Assembly (NCBI GenBank): GCA_003021175.1
Contig: PXQV01000018.1
Coordinates: 60,833 to 124,832 of the forward strand
DNA from: Halobacteriales archaeon QH_7_66_36
GTDB taxonomy: Archaea > Halobacteriota > Halobacteria > Halobacteriales > Haloarculaceae
DNA: 64,000 nt
Direction of reading: 5' to 3'
The position numbers were made by a program, and so were the translations under genes. The notes below the pieces were generated by a model, which saw nothing but the letters and a program-made list of their open reading frames with translations, did not search any database and had not been told where the DNA came from. Positions 23,609 through 32,045 of the stretch are shown piece by piece (position 1 is the stretch's first letter; every line of letters starts with the position of its first letter).

Positions 23609-24157
23609 ATGGAGTTCGTCGTGGTCGGCTGGCATCCCGCCGAGACGGACACCGACGACGGACCGCGGCTCCGTCTCGACTGGCGACGGTTCAGCTACGC
23701 CGGGAAGTTCGTCATGACGAACACCGGGAAGGCCATCCTCCGGGAAGGTGACGCGGGGGCGGACGAGTTCGACGAGTCCGTGCTGGCGGCCGTCGCGTTC
23801 AACGAGGACCGCACCGACGACCGCACGCTGTGGCTCCGCTACGTCACGGTCCGCGAGGACGTTCGCGGCGAGGGTCTCGGGCCGCGCCTGTGCGACGAAG
23901 TCGCCGAGCGTGCCCTCGCGCGCGGCTACGACCGGCTTCGCATCGCCGTCAACAACCCGTTCGCCTACGAGGCACTCTACAAGGCCGGCTTCGGCTTCAC
24001 CGGCCGAACGACGGGGCTCGCCGAACTCGTCCTCGACCGGCCGTCAGCCCGCGACCCGGATCGATACCGCGCCGGGCTGGAGCGGTTCTCCGAGCGCGAT
24101 CTCACGGACGCGGAGCGGTCGTTTCTCGACGAGCGCGAGGGCCCACCGGAGCGATAG
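23609..24157 (+). CDS. GNAT-family acetyltransferase
   Basis: A 182-residue protein with the acetyl-CoA-binding region YVTVREDVRGEGLGPRLCDE (R/QxxGxG/A motif GEGLGP) at about residues 75-96 and AYEALYKAGFGFTGR as the following conserved helix. N-acetylation of a small molecule or protein N-terminus is the expected reaction, but the acceptor is unknown. The ATG at 23609 is preceded by AC GTAGGT and a TATA-poor spacer. Confidence 0.85.
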   Translation: MEFVVVGWHPAETDTDDGPRLRLDWRRFSYAGKFVMTNTGKAILREGDAGADEFDESVLAAVAFNEDRTDDRTLWLRYVTVREDVRGEGLGPRLCDEVAERALARGYDRLRIAVNNPFAYEALYKAGFGFTGRTTGLAELVLDRPSARDPDRYRAGLERFSERDLTDAERSFLDEREGPPER

Positions 24158-24207
24158 CACCGGCGAGACGTGGAATTATATGTCATCAGTTCTTGGCGTG
24201 GCGTACC

Positions 24208-25089
24208 ATGATCTCCACCGTTCCCGCCACCGTGATGGGCGTGACCGAGGCGAGTGCCGGGTTGTTCGACACCCCGTGGGGACCGGTCACCACGTCGCTC
24301 CTCCCGAAGCTGGCCTTCGTTCTCACGCTGTGGGCCGTCGGGACCGTCGCCGCGTTCTCGTACATCGCCGCGGCGCGCGACGCCTGCCGCGAGGAGCGAC
24401 ACCGCATCGCGGCCGAGTTGGCGGCGTTCGAGCAGTTCGGGACGCGCGTCCGGTCGCTCTCGCCCGGGTCGCCGTCGTCGACGGCCGCACCGGCCGGCGT
24501 CGCGCCACCGGTCGAGGGCGCGGTCGCCGACTCACAGCACGACAGTCTCGACGCCGCGCGCCGCGCCTACCGCGACACCGTGATGTCGGTCAACCACTTC
24601 GCGGAGGACTACGACGAGACGTTATCCGAGCACGCTCGCGCCGAGTTAGGGCCCGACGCGGGGGGTGCGCTCGCCGAGGCGAGCGACCTCACGCCCGGCT
24701 TACAGGAGGTGCTCGCCGGCCGGGCCGACGCGGCCGCCCGCGAGCGCCGCGAGTTCCTCGGCCGACTCGACGAGGAGACCGAGTCGCTCGAATCGGCCGA
24801 GCGCCGACTCGCCGGGTTGCTCGCCGAATCGGTCGACCTCGCGACGGATCTCGACGCCTCGTTCGGTGATCTCGAAGCGCGCTGGCGACGGCTCGAAACC
24901 CTCGAAAGCCACGTCGAGGAGGTCGTGACCGAGCGGACCGCGCGGGTCTCCGACATCACCGCGGTGCCGACGTATCTCTACGACGAGTTCCCCGTCCCCG
25001 ACCCGGTGTTGGCCGACGCCAGCGCCGCGCTCGGGGTCGTCCGCGAGCGACGAGAGCGCGTCACCGACGCCCTGACCCGGTCGAACTGA
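24208..25089 (+). CDS. Haloarchaeal membrane-anchored coiled-coil protein
   Basis: A 293-residue protein with one hydrophobic segment near residues 30-55 (LAFVLTLWAVGTVAAFSYI), then an Ala/Glu/Arg-rich region predicted to be coiled coil (ARERREFLGRLDEETESLES and ESAERRLAGLLAES). The C-terminus (VPTYLYDEFPVPDPVLAD) is globular. It resembles a haloarchaeal family of unknown function that I cannot name with certainty. It stands between the GNAT gene and fen on the same strand. Confidence 0.78.
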   Translation: MISTVPATVMGVTEASAGLFDTPWGPVTTSLLPKLAFVLTLWAVGTVAAFSYIAAARDACREERHRIAAELAAFEQFGTRVRSLSPGSPSSTAAPAGVAPPVEGAVADSQHDSLDAARRAYRDTVMSVNHFAEDYDETLSEHARAELGPDAGGALAEASDLTPGLQEVLAGRADAAARERREFLGRLDEETESLESAERRLAGLLAESVDLATDLDASFGDLEARWRRLETLESHVEEVVTERTARVSDITAVPTYLYDEFPVPDPVLADASAALGVVRERRERVTDALTRSN

Positions 25090-25140
25090 CGCGAGTCGCC
25101 GAGTAGCATCCTTCAAGCGCCCCGCGCCCGAGCGTCCGGT

Positions 25141-26124
25141 ATGGGCAACGCGGACATCCGCTCGCTGGCCGCTATCTCCGAGGTTGAGTTCGACGACCTC
25201 GCCGGGAGCGTCGTCGCCGTCGACGCGCACAACTGGCTCTACCGGTATCTGACGACGACGGTGAAGTTCACCCGCGACGACGCGTACACGACCGCCGACG
25301 GCGAGGAGGTGGCGAACCTCATCGGCGTTGTACAGGGATTACCGAAGTTCTTCGAACACGATATTACCCCTGTTTTCGTCTTCGACGGCGGCGTCACCGA
25401 CCTGAAGAGCGAGGAGGTGGACGAGCGGCGCGAACAACGCGAGCAGTACGAGGCGGAACTGGAGACGGCGAAAGCCGAGGGCGAGGACTCCGCCCGCATC
25501 GCCACGCTCCAGTCGCGCACACAGCGGCTCACGGACACAATTCACGAGACGACGCGCGGCCTGCTCGCCCGCCTCGACGTGCCGGTCGTCGAAGCGCCGG
25601 CCGAAGGGGAAGCGCAGGCCGCCCACATGGCCCGGACCGGCGTGGCGGATTACGTCGGCAGCGAAGACTACGACGCACTCCTGCTCGGTGCTCCCCACAC
25701 GCTCCGGCAGCTCACCTCGAAGGGGAGTCCGGAACTGATGGACTTCGAGGCGACGCTCGCGGAACACGACCTCACGTGGGAGGGTCTCGTCGACGCCGGC
25801 ATCCTGATGGGGACCGACTTCAACGACGGCCTCGACGGCGTCGGGCCGAAGACGGCAGTGAAACTAATCGGCGAACACGGCGACCTTTGGGGGACGCTCG
25901 ACGCTCGCGACGAGTACATCGAGGGTGCGGACCTCATCCGCGAGCTGTTTCTCGACCCCGACGTGACCGACGGCGTGGACGTCGACCTCGACATCGACCC
26001 CGACATGGACGCGGCCAAGGCCTACGTCACCGAGGAGTGGGCGGTCGCCCCCGACGAGGTAGAGCGTGGCTTCGAACGCATCGAGGAGTCGCTCGTGCAG
26101 ACGGGACTGGACCGGTGGACGTAG
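25141..26124 (+). CDS. fen: Flap endonuclease 1 (FEN1/XPG family)
   Basis: Structure-specific nuclease that removes 5' flaps during Okazaki-fragment maturation and repair. The 327-residue protein has the family metal-binding acidic residues in [41 protein letters not shown] and [17 protein letters not shown] (helix-hairpin-helix). The last residues QTGLDRWT form a PCNA-interaction-like box at the C-terminus. ATG at 25141 gives [12 protein letters not shown], the usual archaeal start. It is probably followed in the same transcript by the BolA-family gene. Confidence 0.96.
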   Translation: MGNADIRSLAAISEVEFDDLAGSVVAVDAHNWLYRYLTTTVKFTRDDAYTTADGEEVANLIGVVQGLPKFFEHDITPVFVFDGGVTDLKSEEVDERREQREQYEAELETAKAEGEDSARIATLQSRTQRLTDTIHETTRGLLARLDVPVVEAPAEGEAQAAHMARTGVADYVGSEDYDALLLGAPHTLRQLTSKGSPELMDFEATLAEHDLTWEGLVDAGILMGTDFNDGLDGVGPKTAVKLIGEHGDLWGTLDARDEYIEGADLIRELFLDPDVTDGVDVDLDIDPDMDAAKAYVTEEWAVAPDEVERGFERIEESLVQTGLDRWT

Positions 26125-26177
26125 CGAACGCGACCCGTCCCGCTGCGTTTTTCGTCCCCGACCCCTTCGGAGCGGGT

Positions 26178-26408
26178 ATGAACCCGGAGGAAGTCGAGCG
26201 ACTCATCGAGGCGGCCATCGAGGACGCCGACGCGACAGTCCAGCGTGCGCGCGGCAAACACGACGACGACCACCTGCAGGCCGAGGTGATCGCCCCCGAG
26301 TTCGCGGACCTATCGCTCGTCCAGCAGCACGACCGGGTGTACGACGCGCTGGACGAGCACATGACGACCGACATTCACGCGCTGGAACTGAAGACGCGCG
26401 CTCCCTAA
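26178..26408 (+). CDS. BolA/IbaG family protein
   Basis: A 76-residue protein. MNPEEVERLIEAAIEDADATV, the HLQAEVIAPEFADLSLVQQH region and RVYDALDEHM... IHALELKT match BolA-fold proteins, which partner monothiol glutaredoxins in iron-sulfur handling in other organisms. HDDDHLQA is where the conserved His lies. A role in iron-sulfur or redox control in this organism is inferred. It is 53 bases downstream of fen. Confidence 0.88.
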   Translation: MNPEEVERLIEAAIEDADATVQRARGKHDDDHLQAEVIAPEFADLSLVQQHDRVYDALDEHMTTDIHALELKTRAP

Positions 26409-26534
26409 CTGCGGGCGTCAAAGTTCGCGCAAGTCAACTCAGGACTGAACGGAATCGCGAGTCGGGAGCATGAGAGTGTCGTCGGACCGCTGTCCCGACC
26501 GCCTGCATGTCGGAGTGTGACGGGTACTTCCCGA

Positions 26535-27587
26535 TTAGACCGCCGGTGGTGCGTCCCGCGCCACGTGAATCTCGTGGGCTTCGATGTCTTCCAGCGCCGC
26601 CACCTGTCCGCCGACGGAGACGAGCCCGTCGTGGGTGTCGACGGTGAGGGCGGCCGTCTCGCGGTTCGTCCCCACGGACACGTCGACGACGCGCCCCTGC
26701 ACGATTCGGTCCTCGCCGGTTTCGATATGGCGGCCGACGATGCTGACGTAGAACTCGCCGTCCATCGACGAGAGGTCGCTCACGCACCGGCGAATCGTCG
26801 CGTACCGATGTGGGAACGTCGGCCGCTCCTCCGCTTCGGCGAGCGTCTTCGCGCTCGTCCAGACGACGGTGTTGAGGAAGCCGGAGACGAGGAAGCCCAG
26901 CTCCGAGCGGTTGAATATGACGCCGTAGCGGTTCCGGTCGCTGCTGAGTGCGGCCCGTGTCGCGTACAGCGAGTAGGTGCCGTCCGCGACGGCGACGACG
27001 GGCGTCGTCACGCCGCGACGCGCGCGGGTGTGCGTGGCGATGGATTCGTAGTCGTACTCCGCCGGCGAGGGCACCTCAGCGGCCGGCGACAGCAGGAGGT
27101 CGACGACGACGCCCTCGTCGCGACACGCCCGCAGCTCCGACTCGAACCGCCCGACCAGATCCGGCGGGACGGCGAGCACCAGTTCGTCGTCGGCCGACTC
27201 GATTATCTCGCCGAGATACCGGAGGATCGTCGACCGGGACTTGATGAGCGTCACCGCCTCGGAGTCGCGCGCCGGCGCGGAGTACTCGCGTTCGAGTTGG
27301 CCGACGAGGTCGTCTAACGAGCGCTGTATCTCCGAGAACGCCTCCTCCGGCTCGACGGCCAACACCTGTATGGGCCGGGACTCCTGGAGTTCGACGAGGC
27401 CCGCGTCGGCGAGGCCGCGGACCGTATCGTAGACGCGCGGCTGTGGAATGTCGGTTCGGTCCGCGATCTCCGAGGCCGTCAGCCGACCGTGTCGGAGGAT
27501 ACTCAGATACGCCTCCGATTCGTAGTCGCCGAAGTCGAAGCGCTCGCTCACCGCCTCGAGCGCGCTTCGCGGGTCGCCGGAACTCAT
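26535..27587 (-). CDS. trmB: TrmB-family transcriptional regulator
   Basis: A 350-residue sugar-sensing DNA-binding protein. The N-terminal winged helix (GDYESEAYLSILRHGRLTAS, RTDIPQPRVYDTVRGLADAG) is followed by a coiled-coil linker (EIQRSLDDLVGQLEREYSA) and a large C-terminal effector-binding domain, the TrmB arrangement. In Halobacterium the homologue activates gluconeogenic and represses glycolytic and cofactor genes. Here it lies 49 bases downstream of gfcR on the same strand and two genes from glucose dehydrogenase, reinforcing a role in carbon control. ATG at 27587 starts MSSGDPRSALEA. Confidence 0.92.
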   Translation of the reverse strand: MSSGDPRSALEAVSERFDFGDYESEAYLSILRHGRLTASEIADRTDIPQPRVYDTVRGLADAGLVELQESRPIQVLAVEPEEAFSEIQRSLDDLVGQLEREYSAPARDSEAVTLIKSRSTILRYLGEIIESADDELVLAVPPDLVGRFESELRACRDEGVVVDLLLSPAAEVPSPAEYDYESIATHTRARRGVTTPVVAVADGTYSLYATRAALSSDRNRYGVIFNRSELGFLVSGFLNTVVWTSAKTLAEAEERPTFPHRYATIRRCVSDLSSMDGEFYVSIVGRHIETGEDRIVQGRVVDVSVGTNRETAALTVDTHDGLVSVGGQVAALEDIEAHEIHVARDAPPAV

Positions 27588-27636
27588 TGTGAGATGGTCG
27601 GTCAGCCGCGTTAAGAGCCTATCCCTCTCGGATAGT

Positions 27637-28269
27637 TCAGTCCCCGTTGCCGACGCGGATGACGCGCAGCAGCGAGTACACCGGAACGCCCTCGATCTCC
27701 TCGACGCCCTGCTTGTCGACGAGTACACAGCAGGCGACCGGCTCACCGCCCTCCTCGCGGATCGCCTCGACTGTCTCGCTCATCGTCGTGCCGGAGGTGA
27801 TGGTGTCGTCGACGACGTAGCAGTCGCGGCCGCGAATCTCGGCGAAGTTGCGCGAGAAGGTGCCGCCGAGTTCATCGATGTCCCCCTCCTCCCACTGGTG
27901 TTTGCTCGGCGCGTACGTCCCCAGATCGGTGTCGAGTTCGCGCGCGACCGACGTGGCGAGCGGCGCGCCGGCCTTCTCGATGCCGATGGTGAGATCTACG
28001 TCTTCGCCCTGTTTCGAGAGCAGGTCGGCCATCGACTTCCCGGCGAAGCCGAGCCGGGTGCTGTCGCGGCCGAGCGCTGACCAGTCGACGTGGATGTCGT
28101 GGGGACCGCCGGTCTCCTGTGGCGTCGTCGTCGGGGTCGTCTCCGACCGCTCCACGAGCCAACTGGCCGTCTCGCGGGAGACGTTCAGTTCGTCGGCTAT
28201 CTCGCCCTTCGAGAGGCCCTGTTCGGCTAGCTCCGCCGCGCTCGAAATGAGGTCGTCGACGTTTTTCAT
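27637..28269 (-). CDS. gfcR: GfcR-type transcriptional regulator (HTH plus phosphoribosyltransferase-like domain)
   Basis: A 210-residue protein with an N-terminal helix-turn-helix (LSKGEIADELNVSRETASWL, residues about 18-40) and a phosphoribosyltransferase-like C-terminal domain with the PRPP loop YVVDDTITSGTT. Archaeal homologues control sugar breakdown, in Haloferax the semi-phosphorylative Entner-Doudoroff route. Its ATG overlaps the stop of the glucose dehydrogenase gene (ATGA), so it is in the same operon as that enzyme. Older annotations call such proteins orotate phosphoribosyltransferase-like; the HTH makes regulation the better reading. Confidence 0.93.
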   Translation of the reverse strand: MKNVDDLISSAAELAEQGLSKGEIADELNVSRETASWLVERSETTPTTTPQETGGPHDIHVDWSALGRDSTRLGFAGKSMADLLSKQGEDVDLTIGIEKAGAPLATSVARELDTDLGTYAPSKHQWEEGDIDELGGTFSRNFAEIRGRDCYVVDDTITSGTTMSETVEAIREEGGEPVACCVLVDKQGVEEIEGVPVYSLLRVIRVGNGD

Positions 28270-29324
28270 CGTGTATCGAACTCCACCGCGGTCTTTATTG
28301 TCGTTTCGTCGTTTTCGAAGGCCCGTGCCACGTCGCCGGTACCGACGACGCGCGTCACGAGAGCGTCGATGAACCACTCCGGCAACTCTGCGAGTCGCTC
28401 GGCGGCGGCTCGAAAGTGGTCGGCGCCCGAGTTGACGCTGCCGACCAGCGCCTTGTTGTTCATCACCATGTCCTTGTGGAAGTCGCCGCCGTCGACCTCG
28501 AAGGTCCACGACTCCGGGACGCCGAGCAGGGCCCCGACCCCGCCCGGCGCGAGCGCGGCCGCCGTCTCGACGGCGTGTTTGGCGTGGCCGGTCGCCTCGT
28601 AGACGAAGTCGACGGGTTCGTGTTCGTCAGCGAACGCCGTGACGGGCGTCTCGCGGGAGTCGACGTACGTCGCGCCCAGCCGCTCGACGATGTCGATCGT
28701 CGGGTCCGGGCGAGCGCGCCGGCCGACGCAGTACGTCCGGTCGTAGTCGTCGAGCATCGCCAGCGTCAACAGCCCCAGCGGACCGTTGCCGAGCACCAGC
28801 GCCGACTCGGGCCGCCAGTCGAACGCCGACCGCGAGGCGTAGGCGTGTCGAATCGCCTTCTCCGAGATGCTCAACGGCTCGACGAGGAAGCCGAGCGACG
28901 CCAGCGACTCCGGAACCCGCACCAGCGACTCGGCCGGACTGGTGAAGTACTCCGACATGAAGCCGTGCGCGCCGTCGATGCCGCGCTCCAGACACATATC
29001 GGGGGGTGCCATGTCCGGCTCGCCCCGCTCGAAGTAGCCGTTGGCACCCTCGGGCGGGCGACGCACCGTCGGCGTGACGACGTCGCCGGGCGAGAACCGC
29101 GTCCCGTTCGGGTCCTCGACGACGCCGACGGCCTCGTGACCGAGCACGAGGTGGTCCTCGCTCTCGGGGAAACTGCCGTGTGCGCCGCCGATCACCTCCC
29201 GATCCGTCCCGTCGACGCCCACGCGGAGGGTCCGGACCAGCGCCTCGCCGACCGCCGGCTCCGGCATCGGCCTGTGTATCACCGTCGGGGCCGACTCGCC
29301 CCGACGGAGCGCGACCGCGTCCAT
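28266..29324 (-). CDS. gdh: Glucose 1-dehydrogenase (zinc-dependent MDR family)
   Basis: Oxidises glucose to gluconolactone at the start of the semi-phosphorylative Entner-Doudoroff pathway. The 352-residue protein has VGVDGTDREV (Asp ligand), LVLGHEAVGVVE (His-Glu ligands), and the Rossmann motif VLGNGPLGLLTLA at about residues 178-190, all matching haloarchaeal glucose dehydrogenases. FVYEATGHAKHAVE and VNSGADHFRAAAERLAELPE are further family blocks. It is the first gene of a gdh-gfcR unit and diverges from the HAD gene across an AT-rich promoter region. Confidence 0.94.
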   Translation of the reverse strand: MDAVALRRGESAPTVIHRPMPEPAVGEALVRTLRVGVDGTDREVIGGAHGSFPESEDHLVLGHEAVGVVEDPNGTRFSPGDVVTPTVRRPPEGANGYFERGEPDMAPPDMCLERGIDGAHGFMSEYFTSPAESLVRVPESLASLGFLVEPLSISEKAIRHAYASRSAFDWRPESALVLGNGPLGLLTLAMLDDYDRTYCVGRRARPDPTIDIVERLGATYVDSRETPVTAFADEHEPVDFVYEATGHAKHAVETAAALAPGGVGALLGVPESWTFEVDGGDFHKDMVMNNKALVGSVNSGADHFRAAAERLAELPEWFIDALVTRVVGTGDVARAFENDETTIKTAVEFDTR

Positions 29325-29349
29325 ACCGCGCCTACTTGCCGCCCCGACA

Positions 29350-29385
29350 AAAGATTTATCCTATTCTGAGTAAATTATATATCCC
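29350..29385. promoter_or_regulatory. Divergent promoter region between gdh and the HAD gene
   Basis: Minus-strand GGATAAATCTTTT (29350-29362) is a TATA-like box about 30 bases before the gdh start. Plus-strand AAATTATATATCCC (29372-29385) is one for the HAD gene. Between them TATC-N7-GAGTA (29357-29372) partly matches the TrmB operator TACT-N7/8-GAGTA as I recall it from Halobacterium work. The GAGTA half is exact but the first half is off at two positions, so it is only a candidate. Confidence 0.45.
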
Positions 29386-29417
29386 ACTGAGCGACGACCA
29401 CCGTCGCGTGTGTGGCC

Positions 29418-30665
29418 ATGGAACGATACGACCAACTCTACCGGCTGTACGAGGAGTTCGACACGGGGACGCTCCGGGCGTACCAGGAGTTCACGGACCT
29501 GTTTCCGCCGGTCGACGCCCGGGTCGCCTTGGAGCACTGGCAGCGCGCCGACGAGGAACTCGACGACCGGAGAGAAGGGATTCGCGCGACGTTTCCCGCG
29601 GTCGGGGAGGCGCTCGCGGACATCGCGGCACACGCGACCCGCGACGAGGCGTTCACCGCGCTCGACCTGCTCAAGCGGTACGACCGCGGCGTCAACGTGT
29701 TCGTCCTCGACGTGGACGAGACGCTTCGGTCGGCCGGCGGCACGGACAACGAGATTCCGCGCGAGACGCTCCACCTGCTCACGGAGTTCCACGAGGCCGG
29801 GATGCCCATCGTCGTCTGCACCGGGCAGACGCTAGAGAACGTCAAGGGGTTCATGAACCAAGGGCTGGGCAACGAGTTGGTCCACTCCGGGGAGCTCTCC
29901 ATCGTCTACGAGGCCGGGACGGGCGTGTTCACGCCCGGTCACGGCTCCGAGACGAAGCAGTTGCTGTACGAGGATCTCGCGCCGGAGATACGCGCCGTCT
30001 TCGACCGGGTTCGCTCGCGAATCCTGCCGGACGCCCCCGAGCGACTCCGGCGCGGCTGTCACCTCCAGGGCAACGAGTTCAACGTCACACTGAAGCCGAA
30101 CTTCGAGACCGGGAGCCGCGACGCCGAGGCGGTCATCGACCGCGCGCTCGTCTACCAGCTCGACCTGCTCGGCGAGGCCGTCGCCGCGGAGACGGACGCG
30201 CCCGACGGCGACCCGACGGCGTGGGCCCGCGCCTACTACGCCGACCAAGACCCCGAGATCCGCGGCGTCCTCGAAACGCGTGACGCCTCGCCGTCGCTCG
30301 CCGCCGCCGACGTGCCCGACGCCGTCGCGGAGGTGTTCGAGCGGATCGACGTGGCGTACTACGAGGCCGACGCCGCCGAGATCGGCAGTCTCGAACTCAA
30401 CAAGGTGGTCGGCGTCGAGGCGGCGCTGGACGTGCTCGGCGTCGACGACCCGTTCGCGCTCGTGATGGGCGACTCGAAGAGCGACCTCCGCGTGATGCGC
30501 TGGGCCGAAGCCGAGAACGCGGGCATCGCCGCCGCCCCCGAACACGCCTCTCGTGACGTGCTCGACCACGTCATGGGCACGGACGAACTCGTGTTCGACC
30601 GCGGCAAGGCCGACGAACCGCTCCGAACCGTCTGGGCGCTCAACCGACTGGTCGAGGTCGCCTGA
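29418..30665 (+). CDS. HAD-superfamily hydrolase, haloarchaeal type
   Basis: A 415-residue protein with VLDVDETL (motif I, DxDxT type) near residues 96-103, VVCTGQT (motif II region), and LVMGDSKSDLRVM (motif IV) in the C-terminal half, so a phosphatase or phosphotransferase of the HAD fold. The first 90 residues are a helical extension and the centre carries a large insert, so the substrate cannot be guessed. ATG at 29418 is used; a GTG six bases upstream is possible. It is divergent from gdh, which suggests shared control. Confidence 0.85.
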   Translation: MERYDQLYRLYEEFDTGTLRAYQEFTDLFPPVDARVALEHWQRADEELDDRREGIRATFPAVGEALADIAAHATRDEAFTALDLLKRYDRGVNVFVLDVDETLRSAGGTDNEIPRETLHLLTEFHEAGMPIVVCTGQTLENVKGFMNQGLGNELVHSGELSIVYEAGTGVFTPGHGSETKQLLYEDLAPEIRAVFDRVRSRILPDAPERLRRGCHLQGNEFNVTLKPNFETGSRDAEAVIDRALVYQLDLLGEAVAAETDAPDGDPTAWARAYYADQDPEIRGVLETRDASPSLAAADVPDAVAEVFERIDVAYYEADAAEIGSLELNKVVGVEAALDVLGVDDPFALVMGDSKSDLRVMRWAEAENAGIAAAPEHASRDVLDHVMGTDELVFDRGKADEPLRTVWALNRLVEVA

Positions 30666-30673
30666 CAGCGAGG

Positions 30674-31110
30674 TTCAGAGAAGCAGGGCGTCGCCCGGTC
30701 AAGAAACTGTGGTGGATGGGACTGAGAGGGGCCGTTATCGGCGGCTTCGCCGCCGATTGCTCGGGAGAGCGCCGCTCTCCCGGTGGACGCTGCGGGAAAC
30801 CCGACGACGCAAGCCGCGAGACGACGGCGTCGCCTCGGCCCGCTCGCGCGGTGCAACCGCGCGAGGACACCACAGCCCGACCGACGGGCGGGGGAGGCGC
30901 GCAGCGAGGTTTGCTCGCGGCCGCAGGCCGTCTGTTCGCGGCACCGCCGCTCACACGGCCCGCGGACCGCTGGTCCGCGCTGTCGTCGGCGCGTTGCGCC
31001 GACTGCCCGAGGTGGCTCTGCCACCTCGCTGCGCGCGACCGTACCGACCGGGGGCTTTCTACATCTCGTTGTCCGCACGCCCTCCGGAGCCACTCTTAAC
31101 CGAATACTGC
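30674..31110 (+). repeat. Hairpin-type interspersed repeat, copy C (longest)
   Basis: Fills the 465-bp gap between convergent genes. Left part: TCAGAGAAGCAGGGCGTCG, CCCGGTCAAGAA, GGATGGGACTGAGAGGGG. Right part: CCGACCGGGGGCTTTCTACA, GGAGCCAC and CTTAACCGAATAC. The centre holds at least six perfect hairpins: 30737-30757, 30762-30782, 30843-30865, 30961-30979, 30985-31003 and 31008-31028. The first two are those of copy B with changed loops. Nothing here is credibly protein-coding. Confidence 0.85.
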
Positions 31111-31130
31111 CGGTCGTGGCAGACGAACAG

Positions 31131-31559
31131 TTACACCAACCGGAGCGCCCGCGCATACCAGCCGCCGGCGACGGCGACGAGCACGGCGGCGAGCGCGACG
31201 AGATACCGGTGGAATTCGAAGAGGGTCGCGACAGCGCCGCCCGCGGTGCCGAGTTGGAGCACGACCGACACCGGCACCGTCAGCGCCCACGCGCCGACGA
31301 CGGCCGTCGAGAAGAGCCCGAAGACGAGGCCGGCACCGGCAGCGAGCGGCGGGTCCGTGCGCTCCTCGCGGCCCGCGGCGAAGACGATGACGCCGACGAG
31401 CGCGAACAGCCCGGCCGCGAGCGGCGTGATGGCGCCCGCGCCGTAGTAGGCGGTGACGGCCGACGCCTCGGTGACGAGCAGATACGGGAGCAGGAGTGCG
31501 ACGACGACGAGCAGGCAGGCGACGATGCCGGCCGTCGGGGCGACACGTACTTCGTCCAT
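31131..31559 (-). CDS. Haloarchaeal four-helix membrane protein of unknown function
   Basis: A 142-residue protein with four hydrophobic helices: TAGIVACLLVVVALLLPYLL, ITPLAAGLFALVGVIVF, GLVFGLFSTAVVGAWAL and LVALAAVLVAVAGGWY. ATG at 31559 is chosen as the first residue of the compact protein; the upstream in-frame sequence is Arg/Pro-rich and unlikely to be translated. The function is unknown. Repeat copy C ends 20 bases beyond its stop. Confidence 0.75.
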   Translation of the reverse strand: MDEVRVAPTAGIVACLLVVVALLLPYLLVTEASAVTAYYGAGAITPLAAGLFALVGVIVFAAGREERTDPPLAAGAGLVFGLFSTAVVGAWALTVPVSVVLQLGTAGGAVATLFEFHRYLVALAAVLVAVAGGWYARALRLV

Positions 31560-31705
31560 ATCCACGAGTCGCGGTCGCCACCGGTTAAGCGTGCCGAGAA
31601 TCACGCGACAGGGCCGCCCGATGTCCACGGGTCGAGGGTCGAACGGCCGCGCCCGACGGCTCACAGAAGGGAAAACGTCAGGGCCACGCCGGATCGAACA
31701 CGACC

Positions 31706-32014
31706 ATGGTCGGACTCAGCGGTACGGCGAAGAAGCTCCAGACGCTCGCGACGACGGCCGAGAAGCTGTTCGAGCGGCTGAACGCGCTTCGCGAACGGGT
31801 CGAGGAGATGAACGACCGCATGAACGACACCCACGACCGAGTGGCGGCGCTGGAACACGAGATCGAAGAACAGCGCGCGCTGGTGGAGGCGCTGGCGGTC
31901 GAACAGGGGATCGACGTCGAGGCGGTGCTCGCCGAGGCGGCAATCGACGAGGCCGAAGGAGGAGAGACAGGAAGCGACGCGAATTCGGACGCGGAGGGCG
32001 ACAGCGAGGCGTGA
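31706..32014 (+). CDS. Small haloarchaeal coiled-coil protein (possibly DUF5798)
   Basis: A 102-residue protein. Residues 1-70 form a heptad-patterned coiled coil ([39 protein letters not shown]) and the tail is acidic and Ser/Asp-rich. I associate [18 protein letters not shown] with a haloarchaeal family called DUF5798 from memory. It may form a structural or scaffold coiled coil. It is followed 31 bases later by an alpha/beta hydrolase gene on the same strand. Confidence 0.8.
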   Translation: MVGLSGTAKKLQTLATTAEKLFERLNALRERVEEMNDRMNDTHDRVAALEHEIEEQRALVEALAVEQGIDVEAVLAEAAIDEAEGGETGSDANSDAEGDSEA

Positions 32015-32045
32015 GCTTTTGCCTCCCCCGCCCGTCCGTCCGGGC

